From positions 1 through 33,670 of the forward strand of contig JALWLU010000193.1 in the NCBI GenBank assembly GCA_026996325.1: a DNA stretch of 33,670 nt, read 5' to 3'. The DNA is from Sulfurovum sp. (GTDB taxonomy: Bacteria; Campylobacterota; Campylobacteria; Campylobacterales; Sulfurovaceae). The notes under the pieces are model-generated. The model searched no databases and was not told the DNA's origin. It was given only the letters and a program-made list of their open reading frames with translations. This document shows, one piece after another, positions 1 to 9,284 of the stretch. Positions within the stretch are counted from its first letter, which is position 1. The number at the start of each line of letters is the position of its first letter. The translations under genes were made by a program, and so were the position numbers.

Positions 1-19
1 AAAGATAACTGTACAGCAC

Positions 20-469
20 TCATAAATAGGTAGCTCCATATATTTTTATATAATCAGGATGTAATGGTTCACATCTATAATCTAATGTGATCTCAGTATC
101 CCTTTTAATATCATGTACTGCCACTATCCTTAATGGATATTTTTTGAGTTGTGTATTGGGATGCCTATCATGATTAATATAACTATATTTTGTTCGTAAA
201 GACCTAACCAATAAAGTTGTTTCATCCAATGCATTCCACTCCATAAAGAAGTATTGGTCATATGGTTCTTGAACTTTGTCACGTAAATTATTGACAAGTA
301 TTTGGTACATATCCCATGATACAATCTGACCATCCAAAGTACACAAAATATCCCCCTCATGTATATCAACTTTTGCAAACAGTCCATACCCATGTATTTT
401 ACTAGGTGCAATATACCCATGAGGAATATTATCGATAATATTTTTTTCTATAAAGTCATAAAGTTTCAT
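20..469 (-). CDS. SET-domain protein (putative protein lysine methyltransferase-like)
   Basis: ORF 149 aa with SET motifs: GYGLFAKVDIHEGDIL, YINHDRHPNT (NH motif), DTEITLDY; AT-rich compared with neighbours. Confidence 0.75.
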   Translation of the reverse strand: MKLYDFIEKNIIDNIPHGYIAPSKIHGYGLFAKVDIHEGDILCTLDGQIVSWDMYQILVNNLRDKVQEPYDQYFFMEWNALDETTLLVRSLRTKYSYINHDRHPNTQLKKYPLRIVAVHDIKRDTEITLDYRCEPLHPDYIKIYGATYL

Positions 470-473
470 TCAA

Positions 474-815
474 CTAAAAGTCCACTTTCTCTTTGGCACT
501 CTCGATCATGGAGATGACGATGGTGTAAACGTTGGCAACGACCGCACCAATGACAAGCCCCACTGCCAGCGTATGGTTCTCAGGAGAGAACTTCATGACA
601 AAGAAGGCCGGAATGAGATGTAAATCAGCCACCAGCGAACCCGCCAACAGCTCTGCAGAGAGCAGGTTTCTCACCCCGATCTTGAGAATGGTCGAAACGA
701 CATTGACCGAACCGGCAATGAAAAGCGCCACCAGCGCCTCATCGTACAGAAACGCCGCCGATGTCGTCAGTGACATCAATGTAAAAAAGATATAAAAAAC
801 CTTACCCCACTGCAT
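474..815 (-). CDS. conserved hypothetical integral membrane protein
   Basis: ORF 113 aa, several hydrophobic segments, downstream of secF on the same strand. Confidence 0.6.
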   Translation of the reverse strand: MQWGKVFYIFFTLMSLTTSAAFLYDEALVALFIAGSVNVVSTILKIGVRNLLSAELLAGSLVADLHLIPAFFVMKFSPENHTLAVGLVIGAVVANVYTIVISMIESAKEKVDF

Positions 816-879
816 ACCTACTCCTTCTTGCTAATGCTTTTTACTCAAAAGGCCAATATAATAGCATTTTCAATAAAAA

Positions 880-963
880 GCTTTTCCCATAGGAAAAGCA
901 TACCAAAACTCTTCACTCTTAATTCTTAACTCTTCACTCCTAAAAGCGGTAACCCGCTTTTAG
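880..963 (+). repeat. heptamer-hairpin element A: left hairpin GCTTTTCC-cata-GGAAAAGC (880-899), ATACCAAAA, heptamers CTCTTCA/CTCTTAA/TTCTTAA/CTCTTCA (909-936), right hairpin CTAAAAGCGG-taac-CCGCTTTTAG (940-963)
   Basis: Read directly: two perfect inverted repeats flanking four in-register degenerate 7-mers; same architecture as the elements at 4225, 12461, 12532 and 13462. Confidence 0.85.
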
Positions 964-1931
964 ACCGTTCCCTGTTCGTACATCGCTCTCATCTTCTCTT
1001 TCTCTTTCTCTCTTTTGAGCTTTTCAGCCTCTTTTTCACGGAAGCCTTTAACCGAGAAGCCAAGCCACATCAGAATCGGAGAAGCGACAAAGATAGAGGA
1101 GTAGGTACCGACGATGATACCCACCAGCAGCGTGAAGCTGAAGCCTCGAATGATCTCTCCACCAAAAAGGAAGAGTGTCAGGACCACGAAGAAGGTGGTC
1201 AGTGAGGTCAGCGTCGTACGTGAAAGGGTCTGCGTGACCGACTCGTCGATGATCTCGGAGAGGATCACGCGCTTGCTGGTCTTGATACCCTCACGGATAC
1301 GGTCGAAGACGATAATGGTATCGTTAAGCGAGTATCCCAAAATCGTCAGCAGCGCTGCCAGTGTATCGAGGTTGACCTCGACATTGAAAAGTACTACCGC
1401 TCCCATGGCAATGGTCACATCGTGCACCAGCGCCATCACCGAAGCGACGGCAAAACGCCACTCGAAACGGAAGGAGACGTAAATGAGAATACCCAGAATT
1501 GCCAGTACCAGCGACATGATCCCCTTCTCTCGCAGTTCCGAACCGACCTTCGCGCCGACCATATCGACCCTTCGTACTTCGAAGTTGCCTGTACCTTTGA
1601 GCAGTTCGCGCATCGTGTCACCCATATCCTTACCAAGCGATTTGGAGCTGGTCTTGGTACGGATGATCACTTCGTTGTCATTGTCGAAGTAGGTCACACT
1701 TGCATTCTCGTAATTCTTGTCTGCAGTGATCGCTTTTCGTATCTTGTCGATGGGGGCTTTCTGGTCATAGTGCACCTGCACCAGCGTACCGCCGGCGAAG
1801 TCAAGACCGTAGTTGAAACCCTTGGTGAAGATCAGTGCCAGAGAGATCAGTACCAGCGTCACGGAGAGGATACCGAAACGCTTCGCTTTGCTCATCAGTG
1901 CGATCGGTTTGTCATACTTGAAGATTTCCAT
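960..1931 (-). CDS. secF: protein translocase subunit SecF
   Basis: 323 aa; GLDFAGGTLVQV, LGYSLNDTIIVFDRIREG; follows secD with TAATG overlap. Confidence 0.95.
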   Translation of the reverse strand: MEIFKYDKPIALMSKAKRFGILSVTLVLISLALIFTKGFNYGLDFAGGTLVQVHYDQKAPIDKIRKAITADKNYENASVTYFDNDNEVIIRTKTSSKSLGKDMGDTMRELLKGTGNFEVRRVDMVGAKVGSELREKGIMSLVLAILGILIYVSFRFEWRFAVASVMALVHDVTIAMGAVVLFNVEVNLDTLAALLTILGYSLNDTIIVFDRIREGIKTSKRVILSEIIDESVTQTLSRTTLTSLTTFFVVLTLFLFGGEIIRGFSFTLLVGIIVGTYSSIFVASPILMWLGFSVKGFREKEAEKLKREKEKEKMRAMYEQGTV

Positions 1932-3514
1932 TACTTTTTCCCCTCCGTTTTAATACCGAACCAGAAGCCAAGCCGCTTTCTGTCGATCTTTGGCAGCAGC
2001 CACTGGTAGATACCGTGTGTTCCGACAATCGCCGTCAGCATCGAAGCGAGGATACCGATACCCATTGTCAGCGCGAAGCCCTTGAGCGGGCCCGTACCGT
2101 ACGCCCAGAGTACCACTGCGGCGATCAGCGTCGTCACGTTGGCATCGAGGATCGCGGTAAAGGCTTTGTCGTACCCCTCTTCGATCGCCTTGGCCACCGA
2201 CTTGCCCTCATGCAGCAGTTCACGTATACGCTCGTTGATGATGACGTTGGCATCGACTGCCATACCCACCGTCAGGACGATACCCGCCATACCCGGCAGC
2301 GTCAGCGTCGCGCCAAAGAGCGACATGATCGCCAGAATCAGGAACAGGTTGCCCACAAGCGCCACATCGGCAATGACACCCGCCATTCCGTAGTAGAGCA
2401 CCATGAAGATGACAACCAGAATGAAGCCCAGTGCCAGTGCCATAGAGCTTGCCTTGATGTTGTCCGCTCCAAGGCTTGGACCAACGGAGCGCTTCTCCAT
2501 GACATAGACCGGCGCCAGCAGCGCACCCGAACGCAGGGCAATGGCAAGGTCATGCGCCTCGTCAAGCTTGAAGTTCCCCGAGATCTGCACACGCCCGCCA
2601 CCGATACGCTCGCGTATGACCGGTGCGGAGTAGACCTTGTTGTCAAGCACGACCGCCATACGCTTGCCCACCGCCTTGGCTGTAAAGTCACCGAAGATCT
2701 TCGCGCCCTGTCCGTTGAGGGTGAAATTGATCACCGGCTGGTTGTTCTGATCGAACCCCACCTTCGCATCGGTAAGCATAGAGCCGTCAAGCACCGGAAT
2801 GGCACGCAGCAGATACTTCTGCGATTCGTTGTAGACATCGGGCAGAATGACATCACCGTAGCTTCGCGCTTCGTTGGGACTCATCGTTCCCACGCGTGCT
2901 GCACGGTCTTCATCCACCGCCATCAGCTGCAGGTTTGCCGCACGGGCGATGAGCTCACGGATACGCTGTTCATCCGCCTGTGTCTTGATACCTGGTACTT
3001 CGACAAGGATCTTGTCCTCGCCCTGTTTGGCGACCGTCGGTTCTGCCAGTCCGAACTCGTTCAGACGGTTACGGATCGTATCGACAGCCTGGCTGATGGC
3101 ATCTTTTTGGGTACGTGCAATCTCTTCGTGCGTCATTTTCAGCGTAAACTTCAGTCCATCGTATGTCAAGACCGTGCCGGGGATCTCCTTGCGCAGCAGT
3201 GCCGTCGCTTTTGCGACATCGTCCTTGTCGAGCAGTTCGAAGGTGACAACACCCTCTCCGGCGATGTGCAGATCGTCATAGATGATATCCGCATCGTCAA
3301 AGAGGTACTTGACACTTGCTGCGATCGACTTGGTACGCGACTCGATAGCCACATCGCTCTTGACGCCAAGCAGCATATGCAGACCTCCCTGCAGGTCGAG
3401 CCCCAGGGTGATCTTCTTTCCGCTCTCGCTCTGCGTCAGCGACGGAATGGAGAAGACCACCCCGAAGATGAGCGCAAAGGCGAAGAGTACCAGTCTGAAA
3501 TTAAGCGCTTTCAT
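1931..3514 (-). CDS. secD: protein translocase subunit SecD (likely start at MKALNFRL, 3514; ORF extends to 3538)
   Basis: LGLDLQGGLHMLLGV, GMAVDANVIINERIRELL motifs; adjacent to secF and yajC. Confidence 0.95.
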   Translation of the reverse strand: MKALNFRLVLFAFALIFGVVFSIPSLTQSESGKKITLGLDLQGGLHMLLGVKSDVAIESRTKSIAASVKYLFDDADIIYDDLHIAGEGVVTFELLDKDDVAKATALLRKEIPGTVLTYDGLKFTLKMTHEEIARTQKDAISQAVDTIRNRLNEFGLAEPTVAKQGEDKILVEVPGIKTQADEQRIRELIARAANLQLMAVDEDRAARVGTMSPNEARSYGDVILPDVYNESQKYLLRAIPVLDGSMLTDAKVGFDQNNQPVINFTLNGQGAKIFGDFTAKAVGKRMAVVLDNKVYSAPVIRERIGGGRVQISGNFKLDEAHDLAIALRSGALLAPVYVMEKRSVGPSLGADNIKASSMALALGFILVVIFMVLYYGMAGVIADVALVGNLFLILAIMSLFGATLTLPGMAGIVLTVGMAVDANVIINERIRELLHEGKSVAKAIEEGYDKAFTAILDANVTTLIAAVVLWAYGTGPLKGFALTMGIGILASMLTAIVGTHGIYQWLLPKIDRKRLGFWFGIKTEGKK

Positions 3515-3788
3515 TGCCTGTTTCGACCTTTCTGGCAACGAAGGCTCTGTCGAGCTTTACAACGGTTTCATCGTTGAGCTTGATCTTGAGGAAATCCTCT
3601 TCAGGCTTGACAATCGTCGCGATCAATCCGCCGTTGGTGATGATCTTGTCACCCTTCTGCAGCGATGCTAGCATCTCTTCGTGTGCTTTACGCTGTTTGT
3701 TCTGCGGTCTGATGATCAGAAAGTAGAAAATTGCAAAGAGGATCAGTAGCGGTACGAATGATCCCAGTAAACCTGCCTGTTGTTCCAT
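3501..3788 (-). CDS. yajC: preprotein translocase subunit YajC (start at MEQQAGLL, 3788)
   Basis: FYFLIIRPQNKQRKAHEEMLASLQKGDKIITNGGLIATI is typical of YajC; precedes secDF. Confidence 0.93.
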   Translation of the reverse strand: MEQQAGLLGSFVPLLILFAIFYFLIIRPQNKQRKAHEEMLASLQKGDKIITNGGLIATIVKPEEDFLKIKLNDETVVKLDRAFVARKVETGNESA

Positions 3789-3800
3789 TAGGAATCCTTT

Positions 3801-5228
3801 ATGAATAAAATGAGACAATATTTTAGCAGTAATATATTAACAGGAGCCTTTTTGAAGCACCTACCAGCCCTATGCAGCACCCACACCACCAAAGCCGCTC
3901 TCCTCTGCGCTGCAGCCATCGCAGTGACCGGTTCGGCATTTCTCTACCTCTCCCACTTTGGTATCACGATCCCGTGGCTCAACAGCCTGCTTGGCCTGCT
4001 CTTTTTCTACCTTCTGCTGCCGGCCAATGCACGCACCTGGTTCTTTACAGGAACTCTCCTCTCCCTGCTCTGGTTCTGGTGGATAGCGATGAGCTTCCTC
4101 CACTACAACATGGCATGGGCCATCCCGCTCGTGCTTCTCTTCATCGCCCTCGTCTACGGCACCCTCTTCTGGCTCATCGCCAAAACCGCCGAATTTCTCA
4201 CAAACAGACTATTCAAAAACAGAAGCGTTGCCACGCAACGCATACCAAAACTCTTCACTTTTCACTCTTCAGAAGGTGAATTGCAAAGCAAGAGAAGCTC
4301 CCCTGGGGGACTCTTCACTTTAAGCCTAAAGGGCCTCGGCCTTTTAAGTATGAGCTATATTCACCCTTTCACCTTCGACTGGTTCAAGCCGGAACTGGTC
4401 TTCACAGAGAGTGATTTTGGCATCCAGAAGTGGCAGTTTGCCATAATACTCGCAGCCCTTGTCCTTGTCCACTGGCGCAAAAGCCTGCTTTTCCTGCCGC
4501 TGGTACTGCTTGCCTGGCAACCCATACCGCAGAGCACCAAAGCCAATGGCGCCGATATTGCGCTGGTAACGACCTATACACCGGTAGAGGCGAAGTGGAA
4601 CAAAACACGTCATCCTGCACAGTTTCAAAAACTCTTTTCCGCCATCGACAAAGCCATCGATGCCAACAGAAGCCTTGTCGTACTGCCTGAATCGGTTTTT
4701 CCCGTCTTTCTCAACCGCGACCAGAAACTTTTCGATGCGTTGCATGCGCGCGCAAAACGCATCAACATCGTCACCGGAGCACTCTACTGGGATGGCAAAA
4801 CACCGCGCAACGCCGCCTACATCTTCACCAAAGAGGGCAAGGTGCGTGTGGCCAACAAGGTCATACTGGTTCCCTTTGGCGAAGCCAATCCCCTACCCGA
4901 CTTTCTCAGCGACTGGGTCAACAGGGTCTTCTACGACAATGCCGTCGACTACAAGGCCGATGCAGCCATCTCCGACTATACAATAGAGGGCAAAACCTAC
5001 CGCAACGCCATCTGCTTTGAAGCCACCAGCGAACCGCTCTACAAGGGGGGTCCGAAACGGATGGTGGTACTCAGCAACAACGGCTGGTTCGTCCCCTCCA
5101 TAGAGCCGACACTGCAGCGAATTTTGCTACAATACTACTCCAGAAAGTACGGTACGTCCATCTACCATGCAGTCAATATGGCATCTTCGTACACTATCAA
5201 AAAGGGAAAGGTATCCTACCGCCCATGA
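3801..5228 (+). CDS. lnt: apolipoprotein N-acyltransferase (alternative start TTG 3852)
   Basis: 475 aa; N-terminal TM helices then nitrilase domain with VVLPESVFP (Glu), VRVANKVILVPFGE (Lys), NAICFEA (Cys). Contains an in-frame low-complexity insert encoded by repeat element B. Confidence 0.9.
   Translation: MNKMRQYFSSNILTGAFLKHLPALCSTHTTKAALLCAAAIAVTGSAFLYLSHFGITIPWLNSLLGLLFFYLLLPANARTWFFTGTLLSLLWFWWIAMSFLHYNMAWAIPLVLLFIALVYGTLFWLIAKTAEFLTNRLFKNRSVATQRIPKLFTFHSSEGELQSKRSSPGGLFTLSLKGLGLLSMSYIHPFTFDWFKPELVFTESDFGIQKWQFAIILAALVLVHWRKSLLFLPLVLLAWQPIPQSTKANGADIALVTTYTPVEAKWNKTRHPAQFQKLFSAIDKAIDANRSLVVLPESVFPVFLNRDQKLFDALHARAKRINIVTGALYWDGKTPRNAAYIFTKEGKVRVANKVILVPFGEANPLPDFLSDWVNRVFYDNAVDYKADAAISDYTIEGKTYRNAICFEATSEPLYKGGPKRMVVLSNNGWFVPSIEPTLQRILLQYYSRKYGTSIYHAVNMASSYTIKKGKVSYRP
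4225..4348 (+). repeat. heptamer-hairpin element B, in frame inside lnt: hairpin GCGTTGC-cac-GCAACGC (4225-4241), ATACCAAAA, CTCTTCA/CTTTTCA/CTCTTCA (4251-4271), degraded second unit with CTCTTCA (4311-4317), imperfect right hairpin CCTAAAGGGCC-tc-GGCCTTTTAAG (4325-4348)
   Basis: GCATACCAAAACTCTTCACT is shared with element A (899-917); same hairpin/heptamer layout. Confidence 0.8.
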
Positions 5229-5605
5229 GATTCAAAAAATTCTTCATCGCCCCCATCCGCGGTTACCAGTACATCTCGAAGATGTTGCCGGCAAACTGCC
5301 GCTACTACCCAACCTGCTCGGAGTATGCCGCGTGGCAGTTTCAGTTCAATGCACCCCACAGGGCCCTTGCGGCAAGTACGCTTCGCATTCTGCGCTGCAA
5401 CCAGCTCTTTGCCGGGGGTATTGACTACCCAGTTGTGACATTCATACCGCCAAAGATAATTAAATCACTCGATATTAATGGACTTTGTGGCAAAATCAAC
5501 ATAGATTACTGGCTCGTCCCCAAAGAGGGAAGCACAGACCAATTTTACGTCATAAAGGATTTCGATGCCGTATCCAGACACGATCACTCTGACAAACCCG
5601 CTTGA
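5225..5605 (+). CDS. yidD: membrane protein insertion efficiency factor YidD
   Basis: [28 protein letters not shown] signature; ATGA overlap with lnt stop. Confidence 0.93.
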   Translation: MRFKKFFIAPIRGYQYISKMLPANCRYYPTCSEYAAWQFQFNAPHRALAASTLRILRCNQLFAGGIDYPVVTFIPPKIIKSLDINGLCGKINIDYWLVPKEGSTDQFYVIKDFDAVSRHDHSDKPA

Positions 5606-6593
5606 TATGCACCTGCATCTGCGCGACGGCGAGATGCTGCACAACATCGCAAAGGGCAGTGCCAAAAGCTTTTCGGGTGCGATCATCATGCCGAACCTCG
5701 TACCGCCTGTGAGCACCAAAGAGGATGTGACCGCCTACAAGGCGCGCATTCTTGAAGCCATAGGCGATGAGCGCTTCACCCCCTATATGACACTTTTTTT
5801 CAAACCAGGCTACGACAGAACCTTTCTTGAGAGTGTCAAGGAGGAGATTACCGCTATCAAACTCTACCCTGCCGGCATCACCACCAACTCAGAGGGTGGC
5901 GTGAGCGGATTTGACGTAGAAGAGCTGCGCCCCGCACTTGAGGCGATGGGCGAGCTTGGCATTCCGCTCTGCGTACACGGAGAGACCAACGGGTTTGTCA
6001 TGGACAGAGAAGCGGAGTTCGTGCCCATCTACGAAAAGCTTGCGGCAGCCTTTCCAAAGCTCAAGATCATCATGGAGCACATCACCACAAAAGAGAGTGT
6101 CGCAGCACTCGACCGCTTTGAGAACCTCTATGCCACCATCACCGTCCACCACCTTATCATCACCCTTGACGATGTTGCAGGAGGTATGCTGCGCCCGCAT
6201 CTCTTCTGCAAGCCCATCGCCAAACGTCCGGAAGACAGAGAGGCGCTGCTCAAGGTCGCGCTTGGGGCCCACCCCAAAGTGATGTTCGGATCCGACTCCG
6301 CACCGCATCCGCGCCATGCCAAAGAGAGCTGTGGCTGCGCAGCAGGCGTCTTCACCGCGCCCATCGCACTGCAGCTGCTGACACAGCTATTCGAACACCA
6401 CGGTGCACCTCTTGAGAATCTGCAAAAGTTCATCTCCAACACCGCTCAAAACATCTACGGCATCACGCCACCTAAAAAACGTGTCATACTGGAGAGAAAA
6501 CCGTTCACTGTACCGCAGGAGTACAACGGTGTCGTACCGATGTATGCAGAAGAGAACATTGACTACACCATCAAGGAGATCATCAATGGATAA
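5565..6593 (+). CDS. pyrC: dihydroorotase
   Basis: 342 aa; [30 protein letters not shown]. Confidence 0.95.
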   Translation: MPYPDTITLTNPLDMHLHLRDGEMLHNIAKGSAKSFSGAIIMPNLVPPVSTKEDVTAYKARILEAIGDERFTPYMTLFFKPGYDRTFLESVKEEITAIKLYPAGITTNSEGGVSGFDVEELRPALEAMGELGIPLCVHGETNGFVMDREAEFVPIYEKLAAAFPKLKIIMEHITTKESVAALDRFENLYATITVHHLIITLDDVAGGMLRPHLFCKPIAKRPEDREALLKVALGAHPKVMFGSDSAPHPRHAKESCGCAAGVFTAPIALQLLTQLFEHHGAPLENLQKFISNTAQNIYGITPPKKRVILERKPFTVPQEYNGVVPMYAEENIDYTIKEIING

Positions 6594-7230
6594 CAGACTC
6601 AAAGACTTCGAAACCGGCCATGAGAACTTCAAAAAGGTCAAGTTCAACGAAAATAAGGACCGCTTTCAGGCACTGGTTGAAAAGGGGCAGCACCCCAAAG
6701 CACTCTTCATCGGCTGCAGCGATTCGCGTGTGATGCCGGCAATGATCACCGGCAGCAAGGCAGGCGACCTCTTCATTGTCCGAAACATCGGCAACTTCGT
6801 CGCCCCCTTCCGTCCCGATGCGGACTACCATGCCACCGCGTCTGCCATCGAGTATGCCGTCAGCGTGCTTGGCATCTCCGATATCATCGTCTGCGGCCAC
6901 TCCCACTGCGGCGCCATCGCTTCGCTCTACAAGGAGATAGAGGCGACACCGGAGAACATCCACACCATCAAGTGGCTCGAACTGGGGCATGCAGCCAAAA
7001 AGGTCGCACTGCTCTCACACAGAGACAGACCCCATGAGGAGCTGCTGCGCTACACCGAAAAGATCTCGGTCATCCATCAGCTTGACAACCTCCTTACCTA
7101 CCCAGCGGTAAAGCGGCGTGTAGATGAGGGGAAACTCTTCCTCCACGGCTGGCACTACAATATCGAAACAGGTGACATCGAATACTACGATGATGACGAT
7201 TACGAATTCAAGCCGCTGAGTCAAAAGTAA
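6586..7230 (+). CDS. beta-class carbonic anhydrase (start MDNRLKDF at 6586)
   Basis: [31 protein letters not shown] motifs. Confidence 0.93.
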   Translation: MDNRLKDFETGHENFKKVKFNENKDRFQALVEKGQHPKALFIGCSDSRVMPAMITGSKAGDLFIVRNIGNFVAPFRPDADYHATASAIEYAVSVLGISDIIVCGHSHCGAIASLYKEIEATPENIHTIKWLELGHAAKKVALLSHRDRPHEELLRYTEKISVIHQLDNLLTYPAVKRRVDEGKLFLHGWHYNIETGDIEYYDDDDYEFKPLSQK

Positions 7231-7291
7231 TATTGGTGTATAATAATAAAATTGGTTATTAAATTATAAGTTTTTATTTAAAGGATGTCTC

Positions 7292-8212
7292 GTGATTGCT
7301 AATAACATCGAAGCCCTGGTAGGCAATACGCCGCTTGTACGTATCAACTCCCTTTCCAATGAAACGGGTACTACCATTCTTGGCAAGTGTGAATTCATGA
7401 ACCCCACCTCATCGGTCAAAGACCGTATCGCCTACAATATGATCAACGAGGCGATGAAGCGTGGTGAGATCACCAAAAATACTACCATCATCGAACCCAC
7501 CAGCGGCAATACCGGTATCGCGCTGGCAGCGATCTGTGCAGCCGAAGGGCTAAGGCTCATACTGACGATGCCCGAATCGATGAGTATCGAGCGGCGCAAA
7601 CTGCTCAGCCACTTTGGTGCCGAACTGGTACTCACCCCCGCTGCCGAAGGTATGAACGGTGCCATCAGCAAGGCTGCTTCTCTTGTCGAAGAGCTTGATG
7701 ACGCCGTTGTGCTCCAACAGTTTAACAACCCCGACAATCCGGCAATCCACCGCACGACAACTGCTGTCGAAATTCTTGACGATACAGAAAAAAATGTTGA
7801 CATCTTTATCGCCGCCGTTGGGACTGGCGGAACACTCACCGGCACAGCCGAAGTGCTCAAAGAACAGCTTCCCAATATCCAAATTATCGCAGTAGAGCCT
7901 GAAACCTCTGCCGTGCTTGAGGGAAAACCTGCCGGACCGCACAAGATTCAGGGCATCGGTGCGGGATTCATCCCCGAAATCCTCAACACCGACATATACG
8001 ACGAGGTGATGGCTGTCTCCAACGAAGCCGCGTTTGCAATGGCTGCAAAGATTGCCAAAGATGAGGGGCTGCTCATCGGCATCTCTGCAGGCGCGAATCT
8101 CGAAGCGGCATACCAGGCTGCCAAGCGTCCGGAAAACAGAGGCAAGACCATCGTCACCATTCTCTGTGACACGGCAGAGCGCTACCTCTCCACAGAGCTC
8201 TTCGACAACTGA
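7292..8212 (+). CDS. cysK: cysteine synthase (O-acetylserine sulfhydrylase), GTG start
   Basis: 306 aa; NPTSSVKDRIAYNMI (PLP Lys), TSGNTGIALA, GTGGTLTG. Confidence 0.93.
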   Translation: MIANNIEALVGNTPLVRINSLSNETGTTILGKCEFMNPTSSVKDRIAYNMINEAMKRGEITKNTTIIEPTSGNTGIALAAICAAEGLRLILTMPESMSIERRKLLSHFGAELVLTPAAEGMNGAISKAASLVEELDDAVVLQQFNNPDNPAIHRTTTAVEILDDTEKNVDIFIAAVGTGGTLTGTAEVLKEQLPNIQIIAVEPETSAVLEGKPAGPHKIQGIGAGFIPEILNTDIYDEVMAVSNEAAFAMAAKIAKDEGLLIGISAGANLEAAYQAAKRPENRGKTIVTILCDTAERYLSTELFDN

Positions 8213-8216
8213 GCCA

Positions 8217-8798
8217 ATGGCAAAAACGCTGCTTGAGACCATCCGCATAGAGGAAGGCAAAGCGCACAACCTCCACTACCATCAGGCACGTTTCGACAGG
8301 AGCCGAAAAGCGCTTTTTCGTGCCACTACCTCCATTGAGCTGCAAAAGCATATTGTCCCTCCCAAAGAGGGCCTCTACCGATGCCGTATCCTTTATATGG
8401 AAGATATCGAATCTGTCGAGTACCTTCCCTACACGCCGAAAACAGTTAACAGACTCAAGGTGGTCAGGAACGATACACTCGAATACCGCTACAAATACGC
8501 CGACCGTACGCCGCTTGATGCCATGCTTGAAGCACACCCCGATGCCGATGAGATCATCATCGAACAAAACGGTCTGCTGACCGATACCACCATCGCAAAC
8601 ATCGCTTTTTATGACGGCAGCCGGTGGCTTACGCCCAAAACCCCGCTGCTTGAAGGGACGATGCGCGCAAGCCTGCTAGAGAGCGGCAAGCTCCGGAAGG
8701 CTGATATCCGCGCGCATGACATAGCACGCTACACACACGTGGCTTTAATGAATGCTATGATAGGATTTAAAATTCTAAAAGCGGTGACCATCACATGA
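8217..8798 (+). CDS. aminotransferase class IV (aminodeoxychorismate lyase-like)
   Basis: TLLETIRIEEGKAHNLHYHQARFDRSR; ADEIIIEQNGLLTDTTIANIAFYDG; TPLLEGTMRASLLESG. Confidence 0.85.
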   Translation: MAKTLLETIRIEEGKAHNLHYHQARFDRSRKALFRATTSIELQKHIVPPKEGLYRCRILYMEDIESVEYLPYTPKTVNRLKVVRNDTLEYRYKYADRTPLDAMLEAHPDADEIIIEQNGLLTDTTIANIAFYDGSRWLTPKTPLLEGTMRASLLESGKLRKADIRAHDIARYTHVALMNAMIGFKILKAVTIT

Positions 8799-8829
8799 GA
8801 CTCTCCATCCCAACACAAGGCAGGCAGCT

Positions 8830-9276
8830 ATGACCATCAACCTCTTTCAGACCAAAGAGTACAAGGCGCTGATGACAGAGCATATCAGCAAAACCATCGC
8901 TTACCTTTTCAGCAAGAACCAGGAGTTCGCCATCGCTTGCGAGATAGAGCATATCGACTTCAATCCGCCGCTGCCAGCATCGATTATGGAGAGTTTTAAC
9001 GATATCGTACTCTTCGTTCTGAGTGGATATACTTTCGAGAGTGCCAAACTTGAGGAGGAGTATTTTATATTCGAAGCGGGATTTGGAGAGGAGAATTTCG
9101 GATCGACGGTAACCATTCCGCTGCTTGCCATCAAGCAGGTGATCGTTGGCGAGCACCCTATTGTGCTCAACCTTGCAAAGCCCTCACCCAAACAGGAGCG
9201 CTCCACACAGAACTCCATGGAAGCGCTGCTGAAGAATCCCGAGAACAAGAGGCTTTTGAAAAAGAAGAAGCGCTAA
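8830..9276 (+). CDS. conserved hypothetical protein, possibly SspB-like fold
   Basis: 148 aa; core YFIFEAGFGEENFGSTVTIPLLAIKQVIVGEHPIVLN resembles SspB by eye. Confidence 0.55.
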   Translation: MTINLFQTKEYKALMTEHISKTIAYLFSKNQEFAIACEIEHIDFNPPLPASIMESFNDIVLFVLSGYTFESAKLEEEYFIFEAGFGEENFGSTVTIPLLAIKQVIVGEHPIVLNLAKPSPKQERSTQNSMEALLKNPENKRLLKKKKR

Positions 9277-9284
9277 ACTTCGGC

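Noticed and set aside
1114-2009. Plus-strand ORFs opposite secF
   Set aside because: Antisense shadows of secF, low-complexity translations.
2015-3577. 520-aa plus-strand ORF opposite secD
   Set aside because: Antisense to a clear secD; composition is His/Arg/Asp-rich and no domain is recognisable. A shadow ORF from codon bias.
3788-3801. Divergent yajC and lnt starts only 12 bp apart sharing the near-palindromic AGGAATCCT as SD on both strands
   Set aside because: An in-frame TTG at 3852 with upstream AGGAG is a credible alternative lnt start, so the tight overlap may be an annotation effect.
7550-8269. 239-aa minus-strand ORF opposite cysK
   Set aside because: Antisense to a confident cysK; no recognisable domain.
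8776-8786. CTAAAAGCGGT match to the right stem of element A
   Set aside because: Lies inside the coding end of the aminotransferase with no hairpin or heptamers; probably chance.
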